From Bacillaceae bacterium S4-13-56 (lineage in GTDB: Bacteria > Bacillota > Bacilli > Bacillales > JAWJLM01): a stretch of DNA of 64,000 bases. The notes under the pieces were generated by a model. It did not search any database and had not been told where the DNA came from. It saw only the letters and a list, made by a program, of their open reading frames with translations. The translations under genes were made by a program, and so were the position numbers. The DNA is taken from assembly GCA_040191315.1 (NCBI GenBank), contig JAWJLM010000004.1, forward strand, positions 78,767-142,766, written 5' to 3'. Below are positions 52,136 through 61,164 of the stretch, one piece after another; position 1 is the first letter of the stretch, and every line of letters begins with the position of its first letter.

Positions 52136-52287
52136 ACCAACGCCTGGATAAAACTTACGCTTTTCCAAACGTTTTTTACAAGATAAGCGTACTATGTCAA
52201 ATGCTGTTTTGGGCGCACTTAATACACCTACCATGATTTTAAGAAAAAAGTGGAAAAACCAATAGAAGCCTCTGACAGGAAACCTCT

Positions 52288-52830
52288 ATGAAAGTTACCC
52301 ACTACTTCTCAGATGCTTTTCTTAGGGAGGTGAAAGCGGAAGTGAAAGAGCTTTTTTTATCTAATGGAGAAAAAGTAAAAACGGATTGTCTAAGCTGTTC
52401 CATAGTAAATGGTATGATTGAACCTGATGGAGGCGTGATTCTTGAGACTCAACTTTTTCATGCTCATCAAGATGTAGCGTACCCAATCAGGGGATTAGTC
52501 ATATTAGCTTCCAAAAGACATGTCAAAGCATTAGATGAACTGACAGAGGAAGAAAGGAAAGAGTATATGGAAGTCCTTTATCAGATTAGAAAGGCTCAAC
52601 GGGATGTGTTGGGAATTCAAGAGATCTACTATTTTTATAATGAAGACACCACACATCATTTTCATACATGGATGGTGCCAAGGTATGAGTGGATGTATGA
52701 GTTTGGAAGGTCTGTAGAATCAGTTCGACCAGTTTTGCTTCATGCAAGAAATAATAGGAATAAAGAACCTAATTTATCTGAGGTAAGAAATGCTATAGAC
52801 GATTTGAAGGGTCATTTTAAAAGGATTTGA
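52288..52830 (+). CDS. HIT-like family protein
   Basis: 180-aa HIT-superfamily protein. The N-terminal CLSCSIVNG resembles the CxxC zinc pair often present in HIT proteins. The characteristic motif is THHFHTWMVPR, a variant of HxHxH with His at two of the three positions. Other family parts are ETQLFHAHQDVAYPIRGLVILASKRHV. It is probably a nucleotide-binding hydrolase or transferase of unknown substrate. The ATG has AGGAAA upstream. Confidence 0.8.
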   Translation: MKVTHYFSDAFLREVKAEVKELFLSNGEKVKTDCLSCSIVNGMIEPDGGVILETQLFHAHQDVAYPIRGLVILASKRHVKALDELTEEERKEYMEVLYQIRKAQRDVLGIQEIYYFYNEDTTHHFHTWMVPRYEWMYEFGRSVESVRPVLLHARNNRNKEPNLSEVRNAIDDLKGHFKRI

Positions 52831-52911
52831 ACAATTGTTTAAACCAATAAATGCGATAAGCAGTAGTGATTTCATCAATTAATCAAACATTTGTTTAATT
52901 TTTAAAATAAA

Positions 52912-52940
52912 AAATAACCAGGCGGAGAGCCTGGTTATTT
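52912..52940. terminator. Bidirectional terminator between HIT and mreBH genes
   Basis: 12-bp stem AAATAACCAGGC / GCCTGGTTATTT with a 5-nt loop. It overlaps the last codons and stop of the minus-strand mreBH gene. Confidence 0.85.
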
Positions 52941-53945
52941 TGCTGCTACTTTTTCTAGTTTATGAATAAATTTAAGTGATTTTCCTGTACCAATAGCCAC
53001 AGACTCAAGAGGACTTGGTGCAAGGTGGACAGGCACAAAGATTTCCTTGCTTAACCATTCACGCATCCCTTTCAATAGGGCGCCGCCACCTGTTAATACA
53101 ACACCATTATCAACGATGTCCCCACTTAATTCTGGTGGGCAATCTTCAAGAGTGGCACGAACGGTATCCAAAATTTGCTCCAAAATTTCGCGTAAAGCAG
53201 ATTGGATTTCTGTGGAGGTAAGGGTAATGGTTTTTGGAAGTCCCGTCATTAAGTCACGTCCACGTACATCCATTTCCAATTCTTCATGTTCAATAGGGGC
53301 ATGTCCAATTTCCATTTTGACTTGTTCTGCTGTACGCTCGCCAATTAAAATGTTATACGTTTTGCGTACATACTGGATGATTTCCATATCCATTTTGTCA
53401 CCAGCAACACGTACGGAGCGGCAAGTAACAATTCCTCCAAAGGAAATAATAGCTACTTCACTTGTTCCTCCACCGATATCAACGATCACATTTGCAATCG
53501 GCTCTTCGACAGGAAGACCCGCACCAATGGCAGCTGCCACAGGCTCTTCAATAAGGTGAACAAATTTTGCTCCATAGCTCTTAACAGCATCATGAATCGC
53601 ACGACGTTCTACAGAAGTCGCACCAGATGGAATACACACAACAACAGTAGGTTTGCGCATGGACATACCTAAAGTTTTGCTTACTTTTTTGAGCATATGT
53701 TTAAGCATTTGAGCGGTTATATCAAAATCAGCAATAACTCCGTCTCGCATTGGACGGATAGGGATTATATTTTTAGGAGTCTTCCCAATCATTTCCTTTG
53801 CTTCTTTCCCAATCGCTACAACTTCCTTTGTATCGGCATCAATCGCCACTACAGAAGGCTCATTAAGTATAATTCCTTTTGTCTTTGAGTAAATTAAAAT
53901 GTTTGCAGTTCCTAAGTCGATACCAATTTCTGCATTATTAAACAT
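52935..53945 (-). CDS. mreBH: Rod shape-determining protein MreBH
   Basis: Bacterial actin homologue that guides lateral cell-wall synthesis. It is 336 aa. The phosphate-1 loop is [12 protein letters not shown], phosphate-2 is [17 protein letters not shown], and the adenosine motif is [13 protein letters not shown]. Compared with MreB and Mbl, the short N-terminus and [21 protein letters not shown] with [13 protein letters not shown] fit MreBH best. The ATG follows GGAGG. It is monocistronic. Confidence 0.9.
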   Translation of the reverse strand: MFNNAEIGIDLGTANILIYSKTKGIILNEPSVVAIDADTKEVVAIGKEAKEMIGKTPKNIIPIRPMRDGVIADFDITAQMLKHMLKKVSKTLGMSMRKPTVVVCIPSGATSVERRAIHDAVKSYGAKFVHLIEEPVAAAIGAGLPVEEPIANVIVDIGGGTSEVAIISFGGIVTCRSVRVAGDKMDMEIIQYVRKTYNILIGERTAEQVKMEIGHAPIEHEELEMDVRGRDLMTGLPKTITLTSTEIQSALREILEQILDTVRATLEDCPPELSGDIVDNGVVLTGGGALLKGMREWLSKEIFVPVHLAPSPLESVAIGTGKSLKFIHKLEKVAAK

Positions 53946-54141
53946 GGATATACCTCCATCGTGTTGTCATATTATAGCCATTCTTATTATACTACTATTT
54001 TTTGGGGGTTTTTCAATAGGGAATTAGTGGGTGTCTCTCTTCTAAAATGTTAGTATTTGTTTTCACCTCGCGTATTATGAGCACTTTTTTGATATAGTAG
54101 AAATGTGAATTTTTTTTTGCCGAAAAAGGAGCATTTAAATC

Positions 54142-54768
54142 ATGAAGTATTCAATTCAATCCATTTTTATAGGTAAACCTCAAACTTTCATCTCAAAACA
54201 AGGAAAAGAAATACATACCGCCTTTCGTAAAAATCCAGTAGAACAGAATATATTTTTAGGGAAGCTTAATTTTGAAGGAGACCTTCAAGCGGATTTAGAA
54301 CATCATGGAGGTCCAGACAAAGCAGTTTGCGTTTATCCCTTTGATCATTATTCCTATTGGGAAAAAGTTTATGGAAGGAGCTTTTCTTTAGGAGCTTTTG
54401 GAGAAAATATAACTGTCCAACATTTAACTGAGAATGAGGTCTCTATTGGAGATGTTTTTTCACTTGGAGAAGCTGTTGTTCAAGTTGTTCAGCCAAGGCA
54501 GCCTTGCTATAAAATAGCGGCTTCTCATGGACTACGTGATTTTCCCGATAAAATTGTGAAAACCGGTTATTCTGGCTATTACCTTCGCGTTCTTCAAGAA
54601 GGATTGGTATCTGCCCATGATTCTTTGGTTTTAAAGGAAAAAGGATCTGTAACAGTAGCCAATGTGAATCGGCTTTTGTATCATGAGAAAAAGGATACAC
54701 ATCTTTTACAGATGGTGCTGGATGAACCGGCACTAGCAGAAGGCCTTCGAAAAAGCCTCATGAAGTAG
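54142..54768 (+). CDS. MOSC domain protein (YiiM-like)
   Basis: 208-aa MOSC (molybdenum cofactor sulfurase C-terminal) domain protein, thought to act in sulfur transfer or in reduction of N-hydroxylated compounds with Moco. Motifs are ADLEHHGGPDKAVCVYPFDHYSYW, AFGENITVQHLTENEVSIGD and QPRQPCYKIA, whose Cys is the likely cofactor or sulfur ligand. It is 6 nt upstream of the DUF1992 gene, so the two are co-transcribed. Confidence 0.92.
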   Translation: MKYSIQSIFIGKPQTFISKQGKEIHTAFRKNPVEQNIFLGKLNFEGDLQADLEHHGGPDKAVCVYPFDHYSYWEKVYGRSFSLGAFGENITVQHLTENEVSIGDVFSLGEAVVQVVQPRQPCYKIAASHGLRDFPDKIVKTGYSGYYLRVLQEGLVSAHDSLVLKEKGSVTVANVNRLLYHEKKDTHLLQMVLDEPALAEGLRKSLMK

Positions 54769-54774
54769 GGGGAG

Positions 54775-55152
54775 ATGGATGTGCACTTTTCTTCGATTGT
54801 GGAAGAAAAAATTAAACAAGCGATACGCGATGGCGACTTTGAGAATCTCCCTGGCAAGGGAAAGCCACTTAAGCTTGATGATATGGAAGGAATTCCATCA
54901 GATCTTCGAGTAGGGTACAAAATCATGAAAAATGCAGGAATGATTCCTGAAGAGATGCAGATCAAAAAAGAAATGATCACACTTGAGGAGCTCATTGCAA
55001 CCTGTAAAGATCCTGAGCAAAAGGAAGAATATCATCGCAAACTTAATGAAAAACAACTTCGGTTTCAGCTAATGATGGAAAAAAGAAAACTTGGTGGGAA
55101 CAGTGCGTTTCACCAATATAGAAATAGGATACGGAATAGAATAGGGTTTTAA
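54775..55152 (+). CDS. DUF1992/DnaJ-C28-like protein
   Basis: About 125-aa protein with the DUF1992 signature (VEEKIKQAIRDGDFENLPGKGKPLKL) shared with the human DNAJC28 C-terminal part. Its function is unknown. The AGGGGGAG site lies just 2 nt before ATG 54775; the GTG at 54781 (MHFSSIVEEK) has better spacing and may be the true start. It forms a pair with the MOSC gene. Confidence 0.87.
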   Translation: MDVHFSSIVEEKIKQAIRDGDFENLPGKGKPLKLDDMEGIPSDLRVGYKIMKNAGMIPEEMQIKKEMITLEELIATCKDPEQKEEYHRKLNEKQLRFQLMMEKRKLGGNSAFHQYRNRIRNRIGF

Positions 55153-55214
55153 TTAGAAACGATATTTTAGAAGAAGTTGTCGACTTGATCCTGTTTTTAT
55201 ATTTTTTACAGGAG

Positions 55215-55346
55215 TTTATCCCGCATGACCGGCCAGTAATACTCCCACCATCCCAAATCTTAAGTAAAACGAGAAGAGTAGGTGGAGGATAAACTGCCTG
55301 TAAAATGTCCGGCTGGCTCAAGTCATACCCTTGGGTTCTAACAATT
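55215..55346 (+). repeat. Family-1 dispersed repeat, copy F (truncated 3' end)
   Basis: About 132 nt: TTTATCCCGCATGACCGGCC ... CTTGGGTTCTAACAATTTTA. The 5' hairpin is present (CTCCCACC with GGTGGAG). The 3' hairpin is missing because the repeat ends within its left arm. It is upstream of the SRAP gene. Confidence 0.82.
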
Positions 55347-55410
55347 TTACTATTGCGTGTTCTCCAATAGGCAGACTCCTACTAGAAATGAAAAGGAGGG
55401 AGGGACCAAG

Positions 55411-56082
55411 ATGTGTGGTCGTTTTACCTTGTTTGCAGAGAAAGTTGAAATAATAAAGGCTTTTGGACTTGAACAAAAAATAGACAATTTTTATGAAAAA
55501 AGATACAATATTGCGCCTGGTCAAAAAATCTTAGTTATCGTTCATGATGGAAAAGGGAAACGTGCAGGTCAGTTGCAATGGGGACTAGTTCCTTCTTGGG
55601 CGAAAGATCCATCGATTGGCTACAAAATGATTAACGCCCGTTCAGAATCAGCTCACGAAAAACCAAGCTTTAAAAAGCTACTAACAAGAAGACGTTGTCT
55701 TGTTGTGGCTGATAGTTTTTATGAATGGAAACAGGTGGATGGTATGAAGCAGCCTATGAGAATCCATCCAAAGGACCGTGAGCTATTTGCGTTTGCTGGA
55801 CTTTGGGACCGTTGGAAGGATGGCGACAAGGAGCTGGTCACTTGCACTATTTTGACCCAAGAGGCGAATGAGTTTATGCAAGACATTCATCATAGGATGC
55901 CCATCATTTTGCCTAAAGAAAAGGAAGATTGGTGGTTGGATCCACAGCCACAAGATGCCAGTTATATGGTTGAAGGTATTCGGCAGCTTGAGATGGAGGA
56001 TTTAGAAGCCTATCCTGTGTCAATGCAAGTAAATAACGCAAAAAATGATCTGCCAGATTGTATCGTACCACTCACAAGCTGA
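55411..56082 (+). CDS. SRAP/HMCES-like SOS-associated peptidase
   Basis: 223-aa member of the YedK/HMCES family, which forms a thiazolidine crosslink with abasic sites in single-stranded DNA. The catalytic Cys is residue 2 (MCGRF); Asn is in INARSE, Glu in SFYEWK and His in HHRMPIIL. The ATG follows AAAGGAGGGAGG. Unlike many homologues, no LexA-type site was spotted upstream. Confidence 0.94.
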   Translation: MCGRFTLFAEKVEIIKAFGLEQKIDNFYEKRYNIAPGQKILVIVHDGKGKRAGQLQWGLVPSWAKDPSIGYKMINARSESAHEKPSFKKLLTRRRCLVVADSFYEWKQVDGMKQPMRIHPKDRELFAFAGLWDRWKDGDKELVTCTILTQEANEFMQDIHHRMPIILPKEKEDWWLDPQPQDASYMVEGIRQLEMEDLEAYPVSMQVNNAKNDLPDCIVPLTS

Positions 56083-56099
56083 ACTAAAATCTTTTCTTG

Positions 56100-56258
56100 C
56101 TAGATAAAGTATAAAATCTTTCTAGCTCCAGCGAAAAAGCTTCCTCGAGTAATCTTCGAAGTTTTTGCCCCGAGTAAGGAAAGCTACTTAGAGCTACTTC
56201 GCAGAAACAAGCGATTTTCTTGTCTCGAGGCGAGGGCGCTTGTGCTTTTCTAATTACC
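56100..56258 (+). repeat. Family-2 repeat copy (GTCTAGCTCCAG-type)
   Basis: About 158 nt: ATAAAGTATAAAATCTTTCT, AGCTCCAGCGAAAAAGCTTC, AGCTACTTCGCAGAAACAAG, GGGCGCTTGTGCTTTTCTAA. It is strongly similar to the first half of the copy at 29549. Confidence 0.85.
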
Positions 56259-56350
56259 TTATTGTTTACCATAACAAATGAAAGGTGAAAGGATATATAA
56301 TAGATTAGCGGTATAACGTGCACTTTCAAAACCTTTCCTAAATAGGAATT

Positions 56351-56404
56351 AAAAGGGCCTATCGTCTATGTTAAAGATTATTAACATAGAGGATAGACCC
56401 TTTA
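56351..56404. terminator. Bidirectional terminator at end of pil operon
   Basis: Long imperfect stem AAAGGGCCTATCGTCTATGT ... CATAGAGGATAGACCCTTT, followed by AATTTTTT on the plus strand and preceded by CTTTTAATTCC on the minus. It separates the SRAP gene from the last pil gene. Confidence 0.85.
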
Positions 56405-57028
56405 ATTTTTTAGTGGGTTTTGTTTATTCGAAGAATCGGGGCTTTTCATTTGTGGCTTTGTGCCTTGCAACGTGTCTAATCCCTCGATATAGTAGGCAGA
56501 GAAAGTAAGCTGAAACGGTAGATCAACTTCAGTCTGATAACCCATGAAAGAGATGTTGTTTACAGATATAATTCGATCACTATTTTCTAATTGATTTATA
56601 AACTCTATCATATCTTCGTAAGTTGGCGAAACCACTTGCATATTAAAAGTAACCTGCATCATTGTCATGGCTTCTTTTTGTGTGGGCAAGTTAAATTGTT
56701 GTGGGTCAGAAATGCTATAGCTTTGAACTTTGCTATTTGATTTGGATTGAGCTTGATCAATCTCTAATATTAATTGTTCATAAAAAGGTTCTAAAGGTAG
56801 CTGATTTTGTAAGGATAAAGAATCTGCTCTATTATCCTGATTCTGTTGCTTCTCTAATCTATCCTGTAGAACTGTTAATAGTTGCTTTTGAGATTGAAGG
56901 GAGCTTTCCACTTTCTCTTTTTCTTTTACTAAAGGTTGAACTGAAAAAAAATAAATTCCTAGCAAACCTAAAATAAATACAAGGATGTGGATAAGCAATA
57001 TATTTTTTTGTACTTTACTCCCTTTCAT
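56402..57028 (-). CDS. pilO: Type IV pilus assembly protein PilO-like
   Basis: 208-aa bitopic membrane protein, inner-membrane platform component of the type IV pilus. One N-terminal helix (LLIHILVFILGLLGIYFF) is followed by a coiled coil and a ferredoxin-like C-terminal domain. The last gene of the operon; its start overlaps the pilN stop by 1 nt (TAATG). Sequence conservation is weak, so the name rests on the position and architecture. Confidence 0.82.
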   Translation of the reverse strand: MKGSKVQKNILLIHILVFILGLLGIYFFSVQPLVKEKEKVESSLQSQKQLLTVLQDRLEKQQNQDNRADSLSLQNQLPLEPFYEQLILEIDQAQSKSNSKVQSYSISDPQQFNLPTQKEAMTMMQVTFNMQVVSPTYEDMIEFINQLENSDRIISVNNISFMGYQTEVDLPFQLTFSAYYIEGLDTLQGTKPQMKSPDSSNKQNPLKN

Positions 57029-57591
57029 TATTGACCATCCCCTTTCCTACTACCTCTCAAAATGTCTGTATGAATGGTTATCGTGTAGTTCGCAGTATAA
57101 AGGGATGTTTGTCCTTCTTCTTGTTGAGTAGAAATAGATAAAAGCTTGACGGCACTGACCCAATCTTGATTAGATAAACGTGTTAAATAATAAGCTGCAT
57201 CCTTATCGTCGCGTAATAGGACTTGGAGAGTAATCTGGTTGCCTGAAAAATCAAAGGATTGAAAATATCCATCTTCAGGTAATTGTCTAGAAGCATTCAT
57301 GATTAAAGAATCAGTATCGATAGGAAATGCTTGAAGGTCGTTGACTGTTGCTTTTAACTTTTCGTAATCAGACATTCCTCCACTCTGCAATGTTGTTTCA
57401 ATAGACTGTATCTCTTCTTGTATCTTGTTTATTTCATTCTGTGTTTTTCCAATTTCATTATTTATTTTAGAAGAAAAAATATAAGCTCCTATGAGAGTCC
57501 CAATAATCATCAAACCAACAAAAGCTACCAGTATAATATATCCTTGGTTTTTACGTTCTTTATCTTGTAAAAGGTTAATTTCAACTAACAT
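57028..57591 (-). CDS. pilN: Type IV pilus assembly protein PilN-like
   Basis: 187-aa bitopic protein. The N-terminus MLVEINLLQDKERK is the PilM-binding motif of PilN (INLL). A membrane helix (about residues 17-39), a coiled coil and a small alpha/beta domain follow. 1-nt overlaps with both neighbours indicate tight coupling. Confidence 0.88.
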   Translation of the reverse strand: MLVEINLLQDKERKNQGYIILVAFVGLMIIGTLIGAYIFSSKINNEIGKTQNEINKIQEEIQSIETTLQSGGMSDYEKLKATVNDLQAFPIDTDSLIMNASRQLPEDGYFQSFDFSGNQITLQVLLRDDKDAAYYLTRLSNQDWVSAVKLLSISTQQEEGQTSLYTANYTITIHTDILRGSRKGDGQ

Positions 57592-58571
57592 TAAAATCCC
57601 TCTTTCATCGCCAAACCTATAACATTATAAAATTGGTAGCCTATTTTCACATCTTTAGTAGTTTGAATTGTTCTAGGATCCAACGTAATTACTGGGATCT
57701 GATCCATCCTATTTTTGACACCATCCAATACTTCATTTATATATGGGTGATCCCCTGTTGCCAAGAATTTCGTAATCTTTTTGTCTCCCTTGTTTAACGA
57801 ATATTGGTAAAATCGAAGTACCCTTTCGATTTCAGTGTAAACTTCCTCGAATGCGAGCAGCATTTTTTTAATGTTAAATTGTTCTTTTGTTAAAGATCCA
57901 ATTTGTTGAAAAAGTGTATCATCTAAGTAAGGAATAGTAATTTGCTGCGAAAAGACTGGCTTATGTTTTTCAAATATACTCAATGTAACGGATTTAACAT
58001 TAAATTGAACAAGTAAATAATTATCTTTACTGTTTGTCAAATCATAATGATAGAAAAGTCTGTATTGGCAGAGTGCGGATATATCCGCAACAATAGGATT
58101 TGTTTTTTCATTTTCAAAAAAGCCCTGATACAAATCTATAATTTCAGTTGGAGAAGCAACAAGAAGCACTTGCTGAAATTCTTCATTTTTTTCTAATATA
58201 GCTGTATCAATTACAGGGTTATCAAATGGCAAGTGAATACTGTGACCCAATTCAAAGTAGATGTGCCCTTTTATTTCCTCTTCTTCAATATTAGCAGGCA
58301 CTTGTACCGTACGTACAATAACTGAAGAGTCTGGAACAATGAAACGAATTTGCTTCCCTTTTAAATTCCATTTACGAACACATTTTCTTAATGTTCGCAA
58401 AAATAGTTCGTGATTTACTACCTTTCCATTCTCCACAATACCCTCTGGTAAGTAATGTTGATTTATATTGGTAACAATGATAGGTTTTTTGTTATGTCTT
58501 ATTTCTGAATAACGAATAACATAGTCTTGAATCTCAATATTTGCAATCTTATTATTACTTAATAACCCCAT
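57591..58571 (-). CDS. pilM: Type IV pilus assembly ATPase-fold protein PilM
   Basis: 326-aa actin-like cytoplasmic protein that binds the N-terminal peptide of PilN and links to PilB/PilT. Typical features are DYVIRYSEIRHNKKPIIV, FIVPDSSVIVRTVQVPANIEEEEI and VLRFYQYSLNKGDKKI. It is shorter than some PilM proteins but is flanked by pilN and pilD. The ATG follows TTAGGTGATAGC. Confidence 0.87.
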   Translation of the reverse strand: MGLLSNNKIANIEIQDYVIRYSEIRHNKKPIIVTNINQHYLPEGIVENGKVVNHELFLRTLRKCVRKWNLKGKQIRFIVPDSSVIVRTVQVPANIEEEEIKGHIYFELGHSIHLPFDNPVIDTAILEKNEEFQQVLLVASPTEIIDLYQGFFENEKTNPIVADISALCQYRLFYHYDLTNSKDNYLLVQFNVKSVTLSIFEKHKPVFSQQITIPYLDDTLFQQIGSLTKEQFNIKKMLLAFEEVYTEIERVLRFYQYSLNKGDKKITKFLATGDHPYINEVLDGVKNRMDQIPVITLDPRTIQTTKDVKIGYQFYNVIGLAMKEGF

Positions 58572-58604
58572 GCTATCACCTAATTCTAGTTAAAATATGT
58601 GACA

Positions 58605-59357
58605 TTACAAAAATAAAGAAAAATACCAATTAACGATTTCAGTTCCATAAAAATATGAGATCAATGCTCCCATTGAAATAAAAGGTCCAAAAGGAATTGG
58701 ATTTTTGCGTTTGACTAATCCTACTATCAATCCAATCAATCCAATAGTTGCCCCAAAAAAAGCAGATAAGAAAAATGCCAATAGTAGTTTTTTAAGACCC
58801 AATGCAATGCCAAGAACGGCAAAGAGCTTTATATCTCCTCCCCCCATTCCTCCTCTGCTAACTAGCGCTATAAGGAGTAACAGAACTAATCCTGCGATAA
58901 ATCCCATACCGGCATCATACCAAGGGTTTAATGGGGTGATTATGCGAAGAAATATAAACAAAACTAAAAAAACAAGTAATATTTTATTTGGAATAATCAT
59001 GTATGAAAGATCGCTTACGGTGATAATGTGAAGTAACGAAATAAGGGATAAGGCTATAAACATTTCCATACCATAGCCAAGTACATAATATGAAAATGCG
59101 AATAAAACACCAGTTAATAATTCCATGACCGGATAGATAGAAGAAATCTTTTTTTTACAATTTGTACATCTCCCTCGTTGCCAAAGAAAAGAAAGTACTG
59201 GAATTAATTCTTTCCAAGTTAATGTATGATGACAGGTTGGACAAGAAGACCTAGGTGCAATAATTGATTTTTGCTTAGGAACTCTTAGACCTACTACATT
59301 GAAAAAAGATCCCAATATTAACCCTACAATGAATAAGTACGTTAGCATAAAGACCAA
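58605..59357 (-). CDS. pilD: Prepilin peptidase (PilD/ComC type)
   Basis: Aspartic membrane peptidase that cuts and N-methylates prepilins after Gly. It is 250 aa with about eight hydrophobic helices. A CxxC pair motif (CPTCHHTLTW ... CTNCKKK) lies in the N-terminal domain. The two active-site Asp are in SDLSYMIIPN and GGGDIKLFAVLG. The TTG at 59357 has GAGGA about 11 nt upstream; the ATG at 59348 is an alternative start. A hairpin lies between it and pilA. Confidence 0.93.
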   Translation of the reverse strand: MVFMLTYLFIVGLILGSFFNVVGLRVPKQKSIIAPRSSCPTCHHTLTWKELIPVLSFLWQRGRCTNCKKKISSIYPVMELLTGVLFAFSYYVLGYGMEMFIALSLISLLHIITVSDLSYMIIPNKILLVFLVLFIFLRIITPLNPWYDAGMGFIAGLVLLLLIALVSRGGMGGGDIKLFAVLGIALGLKKLLLAFFLSAFFGATIGLIGLIVGLVKRKNPIPFGPFISMGALISYFYGTEIVNWYFSLFL

Positions 59358-59398
59358 ATTATATTCCGTCCTCTAGTTTTAATAGGTTGAATTTGTTA

Positions 59399-59431
59399 AA
59401 AGCGCGGTTAATGGATTAACCACGCTTTTTA
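59399..59431 (-). terminator. Hairpin between pilA and pilD
   Basis: 14-bp imperfect stem AAAGCGCGGTTAAT / ATTAACCACGCTTT. On the minus strand TTTTAAC follows. It probably gives partial termination after the highly expressed pilin gene. Confidence 0.8.
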
Positions 59432-59463
59432 TTACAAAAGGTTTTTATGGTTGTTGAGGTTCA

Positions 59464-59913
59464 CTAGCTTGGGTTGGGAATAGTTGTAACATCATCTCCG
59501 CTAGTATCTGCATTAATGTCAGCTATTGTAGCTGCAGTAAATTTTAAATCTACCCCTCCATCTTGTCCTGTACCAGTTAGTGCTGGTACACCATTGGCAT
59601 CATAAGTGATGCTAGTAACAGTTAATCGACCAGCGTCACCAAGCTCAATATATTCACTCATAAATGCATCTAAAGTTGGATCAGTCTCAGTACCAAGTGT
59701 TGTACCGGCAGTAATATCTCCAGATGCATAAGCTAAACGTGCACCTTCAAGAACACTTATTGCATCTGCTTTAATAGCATCTTCTCTTGACTTTTCAATA
59801 ATATTCCCAATAGCAGGAATAGCGATTGCAGAAATAATACCTAGAATAACGATAACAGCTAGAAGTTCAATGAGTGTAAAACCTTTTTCATTCTTTAAAA
59901 TCTTTTTAAACAT
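59464..59913 (-). CDS. pilA: Major type IV pilin (PilA-like)
   Basis: 149-aa prepilin. The leader MFKKILKNEKG is followed by FTLIELLAVIVILGIISAIA with Glu5, the canonical cut site for PilD. The C-terminal part is rich in Thr/Asp/Gly and looks surface-exposed. Its ribosome-binding site is GGGAGG with a long A-rich spacer. Position between pilC and pilD, followed by a hairpin, fits the main pilin. Confidence 0.92.
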   Translation of the reverse strand: MFKKILKNEKGFTLIELLAVIVILGIISAIAIPAIGNIIEKSREDAIKADAISVLEGARLAYASGDITAGTTLGTETDPTLDAFMSEYIELGDAGRLTVTSITYDANGVPALTGTGQDGGVDLKFTAATIADINADTSGDDVTTIPNPS

Positions 59914-59955
59914 TTTTTTTCCTCCCTTTTTAAAAAATTTATATAATAAGTTAAC

Positions 59956-61164
59956 TTAGTTAACATTATTAAACATTTCAAACATCGGCATCATAATGGA
60001 CATGACGATTATACCAACTAAACCAGCTAATAAGACTATCATTAAAGGTTCTATTAGTGTTTTCAATTGGTCTGTTGCTGTTTCTACTTCTGATTCATAG
60101 AAGTCAGCAATTCTACTTAACATTTGATCAAGAGAACCTGTTTTTTCACCTACTGAAATCATTTGTGTAATTAATGGGGGAAATGCCCAATGCTTGGACA
60201 TTGGTTCAGACATTGATCTTCCTTGCTGAAGAACTTCACTTGATTCTCTAAGAACTCTAGTCATCACTTCATTTTCAATTACTTTTTCTGTTAATGTCAT
60301 GGCATTTAAAATTGGAACAGAATTGTTTAATAATGAACTGAGAGTTCTTGACATACGAGCTAATAACGATTTTTGGAATATTTTACCAAAAATTGGAATT
60401 TTCAACATGAAATAATCAAGGTAATATTTTGTTTCTTTTTTTTGTCTTATAAGAACAAATGATAAGATAAATAAAACAACTATTAATGTAAGTAGGTACC
60501 AATAGTTGACTACCCAATCACTTGCGGCCATCACAAACTTTGTAATTCCTGGTAGTTCCCCTCCAAATTGATTGAACATGTCAACAAAGGTAGGAACGAT
60601 ACTAACAAGAAGAAAGATAACAACTCCAATAGCTATAATTCCTACAACAATTGGATAAGACATAGCAGATTTAACTTTTTGTCTTGTCTTGTGCTGCTTT
60701 TCGAAGTAATCAGCCATATCTTCTAACGTTTCCTCTAAAGAACCACTTGTTTCCCCAGCTTTCACCATGTTAGTGAAGAGGTTAGAAAATATTTTGGGAT
60801 GCTTGCTATAGGCACTAGATAAGGAGTTACCCTCTCTTAAGTCAAATTCTATTTGACTTAACGTTTTTTTCAAAACCTTGCTTTCCGTCTGTTCCATTAA
60901 AATTCTAGTAGAATCGACAATAGTGACACCAGCTTTTATTAATGTCGCAAACTGCCGTAAATAAATAACAAAGTCTTCAAGCTTGACAGGGTTACCTAGA
61001 TAAATATCTTGGGACCAAAATGTTTCCTTCTTTTTTTCAACCTCTAATAATCGTAAATCTCGCTCTCTTAAAATAGTACCAACAGCTTGCTTTGTATCTG
61101 CTTGAATCACACCAGTCTTTTTATTGCCTTGACGATCTCTAGCAACATAATTAAATTGAGCCAT
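59956..61164 (-). CDS. pilC: Type IV pilus inner-membrane platform protein PilC
   Basis: Polytopic platform protein on which PilB and PilT act. It is 402 aa from the ATG at 61164 (MAQFNYVARDRQGNKKTG), which has GGAGG at 9 nt spacing. It has two GspF domains (FVIYLRQFATLIKAGVTIVD; KSLLARMSRTLSSLLNNSVP) and three hydrophobic helices. It overlaps the pilT stop by 14 nt. Confidence 0.93.
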   Translation of the reverse strand: MAQFNYVARDRQGNKKTGVIQADTKQAVGTILRERDLRLLEVEKKKETFWSQDIYLGNPVKLEDFVIYLRQFATLIKAGVTIVDSTRILMEQTESKVLKKTLSQIEFDLREGNSLSSAYSKHPKIFSNLFTNMVKAGETSGSLEETLEDMADYFEKQHKTRQKVKSAMSYPIVVGIIAIGVVIFLLVSIVPTFVDMFNQFGGELPGITKFVMAASDWVVNYWYLLTLIVVLFILSFVLIRQKKETKYYLDYFMLKIPIFGKIFQKSLLARMSRTLSSLLNNSVPILNAMTLTEKVIENEVMTRVLRESSEVLQQGRSMSEPMSKHWAFPPLITQMISVGEKTGSLDQMLSRIADFYESEVETATDQLKTLIEPLMIVLLAGLVGIIVMSIMMPMFEMFNNVN

